Source of the DNA: Barnesiella sp. An55
Lineage (GTDB): Bacteria; Bacteroidota; Bacteroidia; Bacteroidales; Barnesiellaceae
Length of the DNA stretch: 64,000 bases
Assembly: GCF_002161555.1 (NCBI RefSeq)
Contig: NZ_NFHZ01000003.1
Location: 1 to 64,000 of the forward strand
Direction: 5' to 3'
The position numbers and the translations under genes were made by a program. Position 1 is the first letter of the stretch; each line of letters starts with the position of its first letter. Below, piece after piece: positions 26,548 through 35,464 of this stretch. A model generated the notes under the pieces. It searched no databases, was not told the origin of the DNA, and saw only the letters and a list, made by a program, of their open reading frames with translations.

Positions 26548-28068
26548 GTGAACACCGAAAAATTTGAAATCGTAGCCAAAACCTTCCAGGGCCTCGAAGA
26601 TGTCCTGGCCGAAGAGATAAAACAACTGGGTGGCGAAAACGTAAAAATGGGTCGCCGGATGGTCTCTTTCACGGGAGACAAAACCTTGCTCTACAAAGCC
26701 AACCTGGCCTGCCGAACCGCTCTGAGAATACTCAAACCTATCTATAAGTTCGAAGCCTCGGACCCCGACGAAGTCTATGAAAAGATGAAGGCCTTCCCCT
26801 GGGAGACCCTGCTCACACCCGAGACCACCTTTTCGATCGACTCGGTCACCTACTCCGACAGCTTCAAACACTCCAAATTTGTCACCTACCGGGCCAAAGA
26901 TGCCATCGCCGACTACTTCATGGAGAAGAGCGGCAAACGTCCGTCGGTGCGCCTCAACGGAGCCGAAGTCGTGCTCAACCTGCACATCTCGCACATGAGC
27001 TGCACCCTCTCGCTCGACAGCTCGGGCGAGTCGCTCCACAAACGCGGCTACCGGGTGGGACAAACCGAAGCTCCCATCAACGAGGTACTCGCCGCCGGCA
27101 TGATACTCAAGACCGGCTGGCACGGCGAGAAAGACCTCATCGACCCCATGTGCGGCTCGGGTACCATACTCATCGAAGCCGCCCTCATCGCCACCAACAC
27201 CTATCCCGGTATCTTCCGCAAGAACTTCGCCTTCGAGCGGTGGAAAGATTTCGACGAAGAGCTCTTCGAAACCCTCTACAACGACGACAGCCACGAGCGT
27301 GAATTCACCCACCGCATATACGGCAGTGACATTTCGCCCCGGGCCATCGACATCGCCACCCAGAATATCAAGAGTGCCGGTGTAGCCAAATACATCGATC
27401 TCAAAATCATGCCTATCCAGCGATACGAAACCGCTCCCTCGCCCGAGGGAATACTCATCACCAACCCGCCCTACGGCGAGCGCATCTCGTCGAGCGACCT
27501 GCTGGGCCTCTACGAGTCGATAGGCAACCGGTTGAAACATGTGTTCAAGGGATACGACGCCTGGATCATCAGCTACCACAAGGAGTGCTTCGACCGGATA
27601 GGGTTGAAACCCTCGGTGAAAATCGACCTCATGAACGGAGCGCTCGAGTGTGAATATCGCAAATACGAAATCTTCGACGGACGCTACAAGGAGTTCAAAG
27701 GCGAAGGACGCAATCTCGACAAACAACGCTACGACTCGCCCCGACGCCACCACGACTCGCATGAAAGCTCGCCCTACAACCGGCGCAAAAGCTTCGGCAA
27801 CCGTCGTGACGAACGTCCCGAACGCAAAGACTGGAACGAACGCAGAGACCGAAACGAACAGGGCGAACGTCCTGCTTTCCGCCCGGGCTTCAAACCCAAG
27901 GGACGTCCCTTTGAGCACCGCGACCGATTCAATGCCGAAGGCGAAAAACCCAAACGGCTGCACGGCGACGAAGCCTTCCAGAAGTTCGTCACCTTCAAGC
28001 AACCCTCGATCAAACCCAACGACGAGGCTAACAAACCTCAAGAACCAGAGACCGATAAACAAGATTAA
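26548..28068 (+). CDS. THUMP-domain class I SAM-dependent RNA methyltransferase
   Basis: The 506-aa protein has an N-terminal THUMP RNA-binding region (about 50-165) and a Rossmann methyltransferase domain. The SAM motif is DPMCGSGTILIEAAL (about 195-209), and the catalytic NPPYGER (about 308-314) is typical of N2-guanine methylation. It corresponds to the N-terminal half of RlmL (23S rRNA G2445) or YpsC. From about residue 390 a tail of some 115 residues is rich in Arg, Asp, Glu, Asn and Pro and looks disordered. The start is GTG at 26548, 23 bp after the preceding gene. Confidence 0.9.
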   Translation: MNTEKFEIVAKTFQGLEDVLAEEIKQLGGENVKMGRRMVSFTGDKTLLYKANLACRTALRILKPIYKFEASDPDEVYEKMKAFPWETLLTPETTFSIDSVTYSDSFKHSKFVTYRAKDAIADYFMEKSGKRPSVRLNGAEVVLNLHISHMSCTLSLDSSGESLHKRGYRVGQTEAPINEVLAAGMILKTGWHGEKDLIDPMCGSGTILIEAALIATNTYPGIFRKNFAFERWKDFDEELFETLYNDDSHEREFTHRIYGSDISPRAIDIATQNIKSAGVAKYIDLKIMPIQRYETAPSPEGILITNPPYGERISSSDLLGLYESIGNRLKHVFKGYDAWIISYHKECFDRIGLKPSVKIDLMNGALECEYRKYEIFDGRYKEFKGEGRNLDKQRYDSPRRHHDSHESSPYNRRKSFGNRRDERPERKDWNERRDRNEQGERPAFRPGFKPKGRPFEHRDRFNAEGEKPKRLHGDEAFQKFVTFKQPSIKPNDEANKPQEPETDKQD

Positions 28069-28086
28069 TACCTAAAAACGACTATC

Positions 28087-29355
28087 ATGAATATATTGCT
28101 GTTAGGCTCGGGAGGACGCGAATGTGCCCTGGCCTGGAAACTGAAACAAAGCCCCAAAACCGATCACCTCTTCATCGCTCCCGGTAATGCCGGGACTGCC
28201 GCCATAGGAACCAACGTGGATATTGCGGCAACCGACTTCGATTCGCTCGGCCGGTTTGCTGTCGAAAATCACATCGACATGGTGGTCGTTGGTCCCGAAG
28301 ACCCCCTGGTAAAAGGCATATACGACTACTTCGTCTCGCACGACGAACTGAAACATATCCCCGTCATAGGTCCCTCGCAAGAGGGTGCCCGCCTCGAGGG
28401 CAGCAAAGAGTTTGCCAAGGGCTTCATGATGCGTCACCACATTCCCACGGCTCGTTACCAGAGCTTCACCCGCGAGAACCTCGACGCCGCATACGCCTTC
28501 CTCGACAGCCTCAAAGCCCCCTATGTGCTCAAGGCCGACGGCCTGGCAGCCGGCAAAGGCGTGCTCATCATCGACAACCTGCAAGAGGCCAAGGAGGAGT
28601 TGAAACAGATGCTCGACGGCATGTTTGGCAATGCCAGCAAGACGGTCGTTATCGAAGAGTTCCTCTCGGGTATCGAGTGCTCGGTATTCGTACTCACCGA
28701 CGGCAACGACTACCGCATACTGCCCGTAGCCAAAGACTATAAACGCATAGGCGAAGGCGACACCGGCCTCAACACGGGCGGCATGGGTGCCGTTTCGCCC
28801 GTACCCTTTGCCGACGCTGCCTTCATGAAGAAGGTCGAAGAGCGCATCGTAAAACCCACCATCGAGGGATTAAAGGAGGAGAAGATCACCTACAAGGGAT
28901 TCATCTTCCTGGGACTCATCAACGTGGGCGGCGAACCCATGGTAATCGAGTACAACGTGCGCATGGGCGACCCCGAAACCGAGGTGGTGATGCTGCGCAT
29001 CCAGTCCGATCTGGTCGAACTGCTCGAAGGGGTAGCTCAAGGCAACCTGCGTAAAAAGGAACTTGTCGAGGATCCCCGCTGCGCCGTTACCGTCATGCTG
29101 GTATCGGGCGGCTATCCCGGACACTACGAGAAGGGCAAGGAAATCACCGGTCTCGACCGGGTTACCGACAGTATCCCCTTCCATGCCGGCACGGCTTTCA
29201 AAGATGGTAAAATCGTAACCAACGGCGGACGCGTCATTGCCCTCAGCTCCTATGGTGCTACCAAGGAAGAGGCCCTGGCCAACTCGTTCAAGAGTGCAAA
29301 GACAGTTTCGTTTGAGGGTAAATATTTCCGTTCCGATATCGGTGCCGATCTCTGA
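28087..29355 (+). CDS. purD: Phosphoribosylamine-glycine ligase (GAR synthetase)
   Basis: ATP-grasp enzyme for the second step of de novo purine synthesis. The 422-aa protein shows the N-terminal [16 protein letters not shown], the ATP-grasp lysine in [21 protein letters not shown] and the metal-binding [14 protein letters not shown]. The length is normal. It lies 18 bp after the methyltransferase gene and 4 bp before a membrane-protein gene, so it sits within a long plus-strand operon. Confidence 0.96.
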   Translation: MNILLLGSGGRECALAWKLKQSPKTDHLFIAPGNAGTAAIGTNVDIAATDFDSLGRFAVENHIDMVVVGPEDPLVKGIYDYFVSHDELKHIPVIGPSQEGARLEGSKEFAKGFMMRHHIPTARYQSFTRENLDAAYAFLDSLKAPYVLKADGLAAGKGVLIIDNLQEAKEELKQMLDGMFGNASKTVVIEEFLSGIECSVFVLTDGNDYRILPVAKDYKRIGEGDTGLNTGGMGAVSPVPFADAAFMKKVEERIVKPTIEGLKEEKITYKGFIFLGLINVGGEPMVIEYNVRMGDPETEVVMLRIQSDLVELLEGVAQGNLRKKELVEDPRCAVTVMLVSGGYPGHYEKGKEITGLDRVTDSIPFHAGTAFKDGKIVTNGGRVIALSSYGATKEEALANSFKSAKTVSFEGKYFRSDIGADL

Positions 29356-29359
29356 AACG

Positions 29360-30334
29360 ATGAATCTGAAACTGTTCATAAGCGGTAAAACTACATCGGT
29401 CTGGTGGATTATTCTCTACCTGGCCGGTGTCTATTTTGCCGGTCGGGCAGGCATTGCCGCACCCATCGATCCTCAGGGGGGACTACTCCTGCCCGAAGCC
29501 GGAGGGTGGCTGCCCCCTACCCTGCTCAACCAGCTCGTCAACAGTCTGCTCATACTCCTGGGCGGAATACTGTTGTTGCGCATCAACAACCGCTTCTCCC
29601 TCATCCAGAAACACACCCTGCTGCCGTTTATCTTCTTCCTGCTCTTCGAGCTCGCCACCCCGTCACTCACGCTATTGGGTAACGGCAATATCACGGCCGT
29701 GGTGATGCTGTTGCTGTTCATGATCTTTTTTCAATCCTATCAATTGGAAAAGGCCCAACCGGCTTTCCTCATTTTCGGAGCTCTGGCTCTGTGCACCCTC
29801 TTCTGCACCCGGTTCGCCTACTTCGTACCCCTGTTTCTCATAGGTTTCTTCCAGATAAGATACCTGTCGGTAAAGTCGCTTTTGGGAGCCCTCATCGGGT
29901 TCATCACCCCCTTCTGGATAGCCGTGGGAATCGACCTCATTCCCTTGGAGCAACTCAAAATGTTGTTGCCCCGTTTCAGCCTGGTCCTGCCCCAGACACT
30001 GCCCTACGAAAATCCTCAATTCTGGATTATCGTTTTAACGGCTCTCCTGGGCCTTTTCTCGGGTACGACAATGCTCTATACCACTTTCAACGAGAAACGC
30101 CAAATACGGGCCTATAACGGCTTCATAAACCTGCTGTCGATCTATGCAGCCATCCTGCTCCTGCTCGATTACCACAATTATCTCTATTACCTGCCCCTGC
30201 TCAATGCGGCGGTAGCCATGCAGGCGGCCTTCTTCTTTACCAACAACGGCGGGCGCAAACCGGTAGTGATTTCGTTTTACCTCATACTCGTCCTTTACAT
30301 CGCACTGTTCATATGGAATTTATTGCCAGCTTAA
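29360..30334 (+). CDS. Hypothetical polytopic membrane protein
   Basis: A 324-aa protein with about eight to ten hydrophobic segments and very little soluble sequence. I do not recognise a catalytic motif. It resembles in size and layout the DUF6427-type membrane proteins that sit near purD in other Bacteroidota, but I cannot confirm that. I started at the ATG at 29360, 4 bp after purD. The end overlaps the start of the next gene by 22 bp, so the two membrane proteins are tightly coupled. Confidence 0.7.
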   Translation: MNLKLFISGKTTSVWWIILYLAGVYFAGRAGIAAPIDPQGGLLLPEAGGWLPPTLLNQLVNSLLILLGGILLLRINNRFSLIQKHTLLPFIFFLLFELATPSLTLLGNGNITAVVMLLLFMIFFQSYQLEKAQPAFLIFGALALCTLFCTRFAYFVPLFLIGFFQIRYLSVKSLLGALIGFITPFWIAVGIDLIPLEQLKMLLPRFSLVLPQTLPYENPQFWIIVLTALLGLFSGTTMLYTTFNEKRQIRAYNGFINLLSIYAAILLLLDYHNYLYYLPLLNAAVAMQAAFFFTNNGGRKPVVISFYLILVLYIALFIWNLLPA

Positions 30335-30783
30335 GCGAATGGGGGTATCTGGGACTCTTCACCGCCGCCTTTCTGGCCGGCAGTATTCTTCCTTTCAGCT
30401 CCGAAGTGGTTTTGGGTCTGCTGCTGATGGCCGGATACGACCCTTGGGGCTGTGTGATATCGGCTACACTGGGCAACTGGCTGGGTGGGGTCACCTGCTA
30501 CTACATAGGTTATCTGGGTAAATCAGAATGGATTCACACCTACTTGAAAATATCAGAGGAGAAACTGTCCAAGATGCAGCACTTTCTCAAAGGGAAAGGT
30601 TCTCTCTTCGGGTTCTTTGTCTTCATACCCGTTATCGGCGACATCATAATCGTGGCCCTGGGTCTGCTGCGAGCCAACCCCATAGGGACACTACTCTCGA
30701 TGATGGCCGGAAAATTCTCGCGTTACTATCTGGTAGTTATCGGTGTCAACTACTTGAAAGAGTGGTTTCCCAACCTTTTCTAA
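30313..30783 (+). CDS. DedA/VTT-family membrane protein (YqaA-like)
   Basis: A 156-aa inner-membrane protein with four hydrophobic segments. It carries SE near FSSEVVLGLLLMAG, a GNWLGGVTCYYIGYLG stretch and a C-terminal FIPVIGDIIIVALGLLRAN re-entrant-like segment, as in small SNARE-associated/DedA proteins of the YqaA group. DedA proteins move or scramble lipid carriers and affect proton-motive force. It is the last gene of the operon. Its stop overlaps the end of the convergent NUDIX gene by 4 bp. Confidence 0.8.
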   Translation: MEFIASLSEWGYLGLFTAAFLAGSILPFSSEVVLGLLLMAGYDPWGCVISATLGNWLGGVTCYYIGYLGKSEWIHTYLKISEEKLSKMQHFLKGKGSLFGFFVFIPVIGDIIIVALGLLRANPIGTLLSMMAGKFSRYYLVVIGVNYLKEWFPNLF

Positions 30784-31322
30784 TCTGCAAGTTGCCAATA
30801 ACTGTCGTCTTGAAGCAGGCGTGTAACAGCCCTGCGTATGGACTGAAAGGCAAACTCTTCGGGGCGAATCTCATCGCGCGACAGCCAGAAACACGACTCC
30901 ACGTCGTCGTGTGCCGCCAGATGATCAAATGCCTCATCGCTTCGGCAAAGGAAAAAGAGATCCATCGTGTGCACGTCGAATCCCGAATAGCGATACACGT
31001 TGGGATAGGAATATAAATACTGCATCCGGCTGGGTTTCCAACCAATCTCTTCCGAGAGCTCCCGCACGACAGCCTCCTCGGCCGTCTCGCCACACTCGGT
31101 AAACCCTCCGGGCAGATCGAGCATACCTTTCGACGGCTCAAAAGCCCGGCGACAAACCAGCAACCGCGACTGCCGGTCCATGACAAAGGCGGCTACCGAA
31201 GCCTTGGGATTGAGATAATAGACAAAGCCACAATCTTCACAACGCTTCGACGAAGCATCGTTCTCAACAAAACGGTGCGACCCGCATCGCGGACAATATT
31301 CAAACAGATGCAGCGGATGCAT
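30780..31322 (-). CDS. NUDIX hydrolase with N-terminal zinc ribbon
   Basis: The 180-aa protein starts with a zinc ribbon (C10, C13, C28, C31) joined to a Nudix domain. The Nudix box GFTECGETAEEAVVRELSEE occupies about residues 73-92 and fits G-x5-E-x7-REUxEExGU. It resembles the C-terminal part of NADH pyrophosphatase NudC or ADP-ribose pyrophosphatase, but the NudC SQPWPFPxS signature is absent, so the substrate is uncertain. It follows porZ and ends the minus-strand run. Confidence 0.85.
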   Translation of the reverse strand: MHPLHLFEYCPRCGSHRFVENDASSKRCEDCGFVYYLNPKASVAAFVMDRQSRLLVCRRAFEPSKGMLDLPGGFTECGETAEEAVVRELSEEIGWKPSRMQYLYSYPNVYRYSGFDVHTMDLFFLCRSDEAFDHLAAHDDVESCFWLSRDEIRPEEFAFQSIRRAVTRLLQDDSYWQLAD

Positions 31323-31341
31323 GACTCCTACCCCCTCTCGT

Positions 31342-33720
31342 TTAATTGACCACCAATATCTTGGTGACTACTCCCGATTGCTTCCCCGTGGCACTCGACG
31401 AAGCGAATACCAGATAGACACCGGTCTTTACCCGATTACCATTGCGGTCGCGACCGTCCCACGAAATTTGACCACCGTTGGAATAACCCTCGAAAAAGAG
31501 GTTCCCGGCCGTGTCGGTAATCTTCACCAGGCTGTTGTCCATCAATCCCGTGACCGATATCCACCCTTCGTAGTCGGGGCGTACCGGATTGGGAAAAGCA
31601 TACACGCTGCTGTAGTCTTCAGATGCCTGAACGGCATCAGACCGATAGGCAGCCAAACCGCTGGTGGTGCCTACATAAGCCACACCCGTTACCGGATCGA
31701 CCACTACCTCGGTCACATAGTCCGAAGGCAATTTACTGTTTTCGGCCGTGAAGTGTTGCAGCACCTCCGACCCGTCGGCACTCACCACATACAATCCCGA
31801 CTCCTGCGTACCTATCCACTTGCGATTGGCACCATCGACAAAGATGTCGGTAATGTTGATATTCTGCAACAGATAGTCGGCATTGTTGGTACCGTCGTTT
31901 CGGGCAATCTTTATTCGTGTACAGCGGAAGTTGTCGTTGAACACGTTGTTGGGATTGGTTACCACAATGGGCCCCGACGAAGTTCCTATCCACAACTGGC
32001 CGTTGTTATCCTCGGCGATACAATTGTAGTAATTGGGCGTAAAAGTACTGTTGTCCTGATCGGTAAACGAAACCATTTTCTTGGTTCTATCGTCGGCCGT
32101 CGTGTTGTAGGTTCCCTTGTCATCGAAGGCAAAGATATGGCCGGGCCAATTGCCATAAACCACCCACTTGTATTTGGAGTGCTTGGGTATGAGTATCTTG
32201 GCATACTTGTTATTGGCGATATCGGGATACTTGAACTGATACCAGTCGGCTACGGTAAGCTCGTCGGTACTCTTCGACAATTTCGATTTGGGCAACATGC
32301 TCACACCCACATCACCCAAATGGGTGACCCACAGATTACCTTCTCCGTCAAAAGCGATGGAGGGCACACTGATTACCCAATCCAGATACTTTGTAAACGG
32401 AGAATTTTCGGTGGTGTAATGACCTACACACTTGTTATCGGTAAACTTATACATCCCTTCAAACCAAGTACCTATGAAAAAAGTATTGGGATCGTTGGGG
32501 TCAAAAGCCATATTGTAGCTCGAATACAGTATAGCCGAATGATGGTAATTGACCAAAGGCACTTCGCCTAAATCGAGAATAGTCCAGCTGTTCTGGTCCA
32601 GCACACTTATGCGGGTCTTCACATACTCATCCTCGATACCCCGGCGAGGTCCCGTATTGCTGACATACAACTTGTTGTCATGGATAAGCAGATTCCAGGG
32701 GTCCGACACATTCAACACATTGGGCATGAACGGCTCCTTGAGCATCGTTACAGCTCCTTTTTCCATCTTGAAATGGCACAACCCCGATTCTCCCAAGGCC
32801 CATATCGACTGATCTTTTTCATACGACGAGGTCTCCACATTCACCAGATATTCCGATGTATTCTGGAAATTGAAAATATTGTTATACTGTATCTTCCCGT
32901 CCACAATATCGGGTTTACAGAAAGCCACATACACAAAGCCTCTCAAAACAAAGCTATCGTAGTATTTATCGACATGTATCACACCCAGGTTCAATGTGCC
33001 CAACAAAGGCAATCCACTCTGTTGCAGATCATAGAAATGAAGTATGCCTCCCTTACTGTAAAACAGATACTTATCGTTGAATGGCAACAACTCATATATG
33101 ACGCCATCGACCGTATCGAGTACGGTCCAGTTCGACAGGTTGTATTTAACGGCGTCCTTTTCTATGTAGTAAATCGATTCTCCCGTTACCAGGAACCAAT
33201 ACTTGTTGCAGGCACCCACTTTCGTGATTTTCTTTCCATAGTTATACGACTCGCTCACCTCATACTTTTCATCGTTGAGCACAACGATGCCAAAGTCGGT
33301 AGCCATATAGATGCGGTTGTCATAGAATTTTACATCGTTGATGGTCTTCGAGGTAGTCATAATCGCATTCTTGATATCGGGTATGTTATACACTTTCCCG
33401 TTGTCATAGAGAAGATCCACATTCGAGTTGGCATACACTACCACCAGATAATTCTTGTCGTAGTTGTAATAGATGCCCGACACCTCTATATCGTTGAGCT
33501 TGTTGTTTTTGTTGTAGGCCTCTATCTCTTCGGTCTCCTTATCGAAGCAAAAGAGCGAAATACCCGATATGTAATAGACCCGGTCCTGGGTATCTATCAC
33601 TTTTACGGGATCGCCCAATGATGAGTAGATTTGCCAATCGCCCACAGCCAGTTGTGCTCGCGTCAAGAACGTGAGCGACAGTGCGACAATGGCTATTAAA
33701 GCCGATATTCTCTTTGACAT
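31342..33720 (-). CDS. porZ: PorZ-like beta-propeller protein of the type IX secretion system
   Basis: A 792-aa exported protein with a signal peptide ending near AQLAVGDW. A long series of propeller-blade repeats follows (PorZ-type and two-component-regulator-propeller-like, e.g. GNLWVTHLGDVGVSML, GQLWIGTSSGPIVV, VAYVGTTSGLAAYRSD). It ends in a FlgD/CTD-like Ig domain with SWDGRDRNGNRVKTGVYLV. In Porphyromonas gingivalis PorZ is part of the surface attachment complex that hands A-LPS to T9SS cargo. The gene lies 10 bp after rdgB, suggesting co-transcription. Confidence 0.82.
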   Translation of the reverse strand: MSKRISALIAIVALSLTFLTRAQLAVGDWQIYSSLGDPVKVIDTQDRVYYISGISLFCFDKETEEIEAYNKNNKLNDIEVSGIYYNYDKNYLVVVYANSNVDLLYDNGKVYNIPDIKNAIMTTSKTINDVKFYDNRIYMATDFGIVVLNDEKYEVSESYNYGKKITKVGACNKYWFLVTGESIYYIEKDAVKYNLSNWTVLDTVDGVIYELLPFNDKYLFYSKGGILHFYDLQQSGLPLLGTLNLGVIHVDKYYDSFVLRGFVYVAFCKPDIVDGKIQYNNIFNFQNTSEYLVNVETSSYEKDQSIWALGESGLCHFKMEKGAVTMLKEPFMPNVLNVSDPWNLLIHDNKLYVSNTGPRRGIEDEYVKTRISVLDQNSWTILDLGEVPLVNYHHSAILYSSYNMAFDPNDPNTFFIGTWFEGMYKFTDNKCVGHYTTENSPFTKYLDWVISVPSIAFDGEGNLWVTHLGDVGVSMLPKSKLSKSTDELTVADWYQFKYPDIANNKYAKILIPKHSKYKWVVYGNWPGHIFAFDDKGTYNTTADDRTKKMVSFTDQDNSTFTPNYYNCIAEDNNGQLWIGTSSGPIVVTNPNNVFNDNFRCTRIKIARNDGTNNADYLLQNINITDIFVDGANRKWIGTQESGLYVVSADGSEVLQHFTAENSKLPSDYVTEVVVDPVTGVAYVGTTSGLAAYRSDAVQASEDYSSVYAFPNPVRPDYEGWISVTGLMDNSLVKITDTAGNLFFEGYSNGGQISWDGRDRNGNRVKTGVYLVFASSSATGKQSGVVTKILVVN

Positions 33721-33730
33721 ATGAAATCGA

Positions 33731-34306
33731 TTATAATGTGTTTAAAAACTCCGACAACTTTTTCACGGCCCGAGCCCGATGACTTATCCTGTTTTTCTGC
33801 TCCTCTCCCATTTGGGCAAAGGTCTCGTCGTATCCCTCGGGGATGAATACCGAATCGTATCCAAAGCCCGACTCTCCCCGACGTTCGTCTGTGATTCTGC
33901 CCTCTATCTCGCCATAGAAAATATGCTCCTTACCGTCAAGGATCAAGGCGATGCAGGTGATGAAACTGGCTCTACGGTCTAATCGTCTATCCAGATTGGA
34001 GAGCAACTTGTCGATATTCCGCTCCGAGTTGGCCGGCTCGTCCGCATATCGGGCCGAATAGACGCCGGGGGCGCCGTTCAGAGCCACAACACACAACCCC
34101 GTATCGTCGGCAAAACAATCGTAACCATACTTCTCTTTGATGTAACGGGCCTTTTGCAAGGCATTACCCTCAAAGGTATCGGCCGTCTCGGGTATCTCGT
34201 CGTGACAATCGATATCGTTCAAACTGAGTATCTCTATCTTGTCACCTACAATAGCCGATATCTCCTCCAACTTATGCTTATTATTCGTGGCAAAAACCAG
34301 TTTCAT
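33731..34306 (-). CDS. rdgB: Non-canonical purine NTP pyrophosphatase (RdgB/HAM1)
   Basis: Removes dITP, ITP and XTP from the nucleotide pool. The 191-aa protein has [15 protein letters not shown] at the start, ADDTGLCV with the catalytic Asp, [13 protein letters not shown] and the closing SHRARA motif. I chose the ATG at 34306 (MKLVFATNN). Upstream in-frame ATGs at 34315 and 34363 exist but add atypical residues. It is likely co-transcribed with the PorZ-like gene. Confidence 0.95.
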   Translation of the reverse strand: MKLVFATNNKHKLEEISAIVGDKIEILSLNDIDCHDEIPETADTFEGNALQKARYIKEKYGYDCFADDTGLCVVALNGAPGVYSARYADEPANSERNIDKLLSNLDRRLDRRASFITCIALILDGKEHIFYGEIEGRITDERRGESGFGYDSVFIPEGYDETFAQMGEEQKNRISHRARAVKKLSEFLNTL

Positions 34307-34484
34307 AGCATTCATCCATTTTTTTGTAAAAACAAGAGTGCAGCCAAATTTCCATGCAAACAAAAATTCAACTGCCCTCCCCTATTTATGTATAACGATA
34401 AATATCCCTTTTTATTTTAGATACTTATCTGTGATAAAAATCATAGTTTGTCGATTTCGACCTTTTTCAAAAACCATCCTTAAA

Positions 34485-35354
34485 TCAAGTCTTTATCTTG
34501 TCAAAACCCTCACCATAGACTCCCACAACATTCGATTGCGATATGAAGGCTTTGGGGTCTATCGATTTAATAAGGCGGAATATCTTTACCGATTCGTTAC
34601 GCTTGGCCAGAATCATCAGCACCTTCTTGGGTTGTTTGGAATACCATCCCATACCCTCGATTACGGTTACTCCCCGGTGTATGTCCTGGTTGACATGCGT
34701 AGCTATCTCTTCATACTTGTCGGACAAAATCAAGATCTGTACCGACTGACGCTTACCATTGATGACCATATCCATCGTATAGCTCATCACACCCATCACC
34801 ACATAACCGAAGATCATCTTCTCTATGCTGTGAAACAGTACATACGAGCTGGCAATAATCAAGAAGTCGATATACATCATCATCTTGGCAAACGATATGT
34901 TTTTGTACTTGTTGACGATGGCGGCAATGATATCGGTACCTCCCGTACTACCGTTCGATACAAATACCAATCCCACACCCACACCACACATGATACCACC
35001 GATGATGGCCGACATGAAGGGCTGCTCTTCTACCAGGGAACCGGGTATGAACTCGGGCAATATACCCAGGAAGAACGAACACATAAATACACTGAAAATG
35101 GTACGCACAAAGAACTTAAGCCCCAGTATCTTGATGGCAGCCAACAACAACACTACGTTGATAGTAAAATAAGATGCCGATACCGGTATCTTCGTTCCAT
35201 AATAGATTAAGGCCGCTATACCGGTCACACCGCCGGTCGTTATCTCGTTGGGCAACAAGAATCCTACCCACCCCAACGCATACAACAACAAACCGAATAT
35301 GATGACCATATAGTCTTTTACGACATACAATATACTGTTAAAAGGCAATCGCAT
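34485..35354 (-). CDS. YitT family membrane protein
   Basis: The 289-aa protein has five or six membrane segments in its first 190 residues (with LPNEITTGGVTGIA and SNGSTGGTDIIAAIV), the YitT/DUF161 pattern. A soluble C-terminal DUF2179 domain (about 210-285) has VTVIEGMGWYSKQPKKVL. The function is not established. It sits between rdgB and leuS, an order I believe recurs in related genomes. Confidence 0.87.
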   Translation of the reverse strand: MRLPFNSILYVVKDYMVIIFGLLLYALGWVGFLLPNEITTGGVTGIAALIYYGTKIPVSASYFTINVVLLLAAIKILGLKFFVRTIFSVFMCSFFLGILPEFIPGSLVEEQPFMSAIIGGIMCGVGVGLVFVSNGSTGGTDIIAAIVNKYKNISFAKMMMYIDFLIIASSYVLFHSIEKMIFGYVVMGVMSYTMDMVINGKRQSVQILILSDKYEEIATHVNQDIHRGVTVIEGMGWYSKQPKKVLMILAKRNESVKIFRLIKSIDPKAFISQSNVVGVYGEGFDKIKT

Positions 35355-35418
35355 ATTACTCTTTTTTCTGTTTCTAAACTATTTACTCTTCCTTATTATT
35401 TCGGGGTTATGATTAAAA

Positions 35419-35456
35419 ATATCCATGTCCGCTACTCGGTTCACGAACATGGATAT
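35419..35456 (-). terminator. Terminator after leuS
   Basis: Arms ATATCCATGT (35419-35428) and ACATGGATAT (35447-35456) with an 18-base loop lie just past the leuS stop. On the minus strand a T run (TTTTTAAT) follows the stem. Confidence 0.75.
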
Positions 35457-35464
35457 GATTTTTT

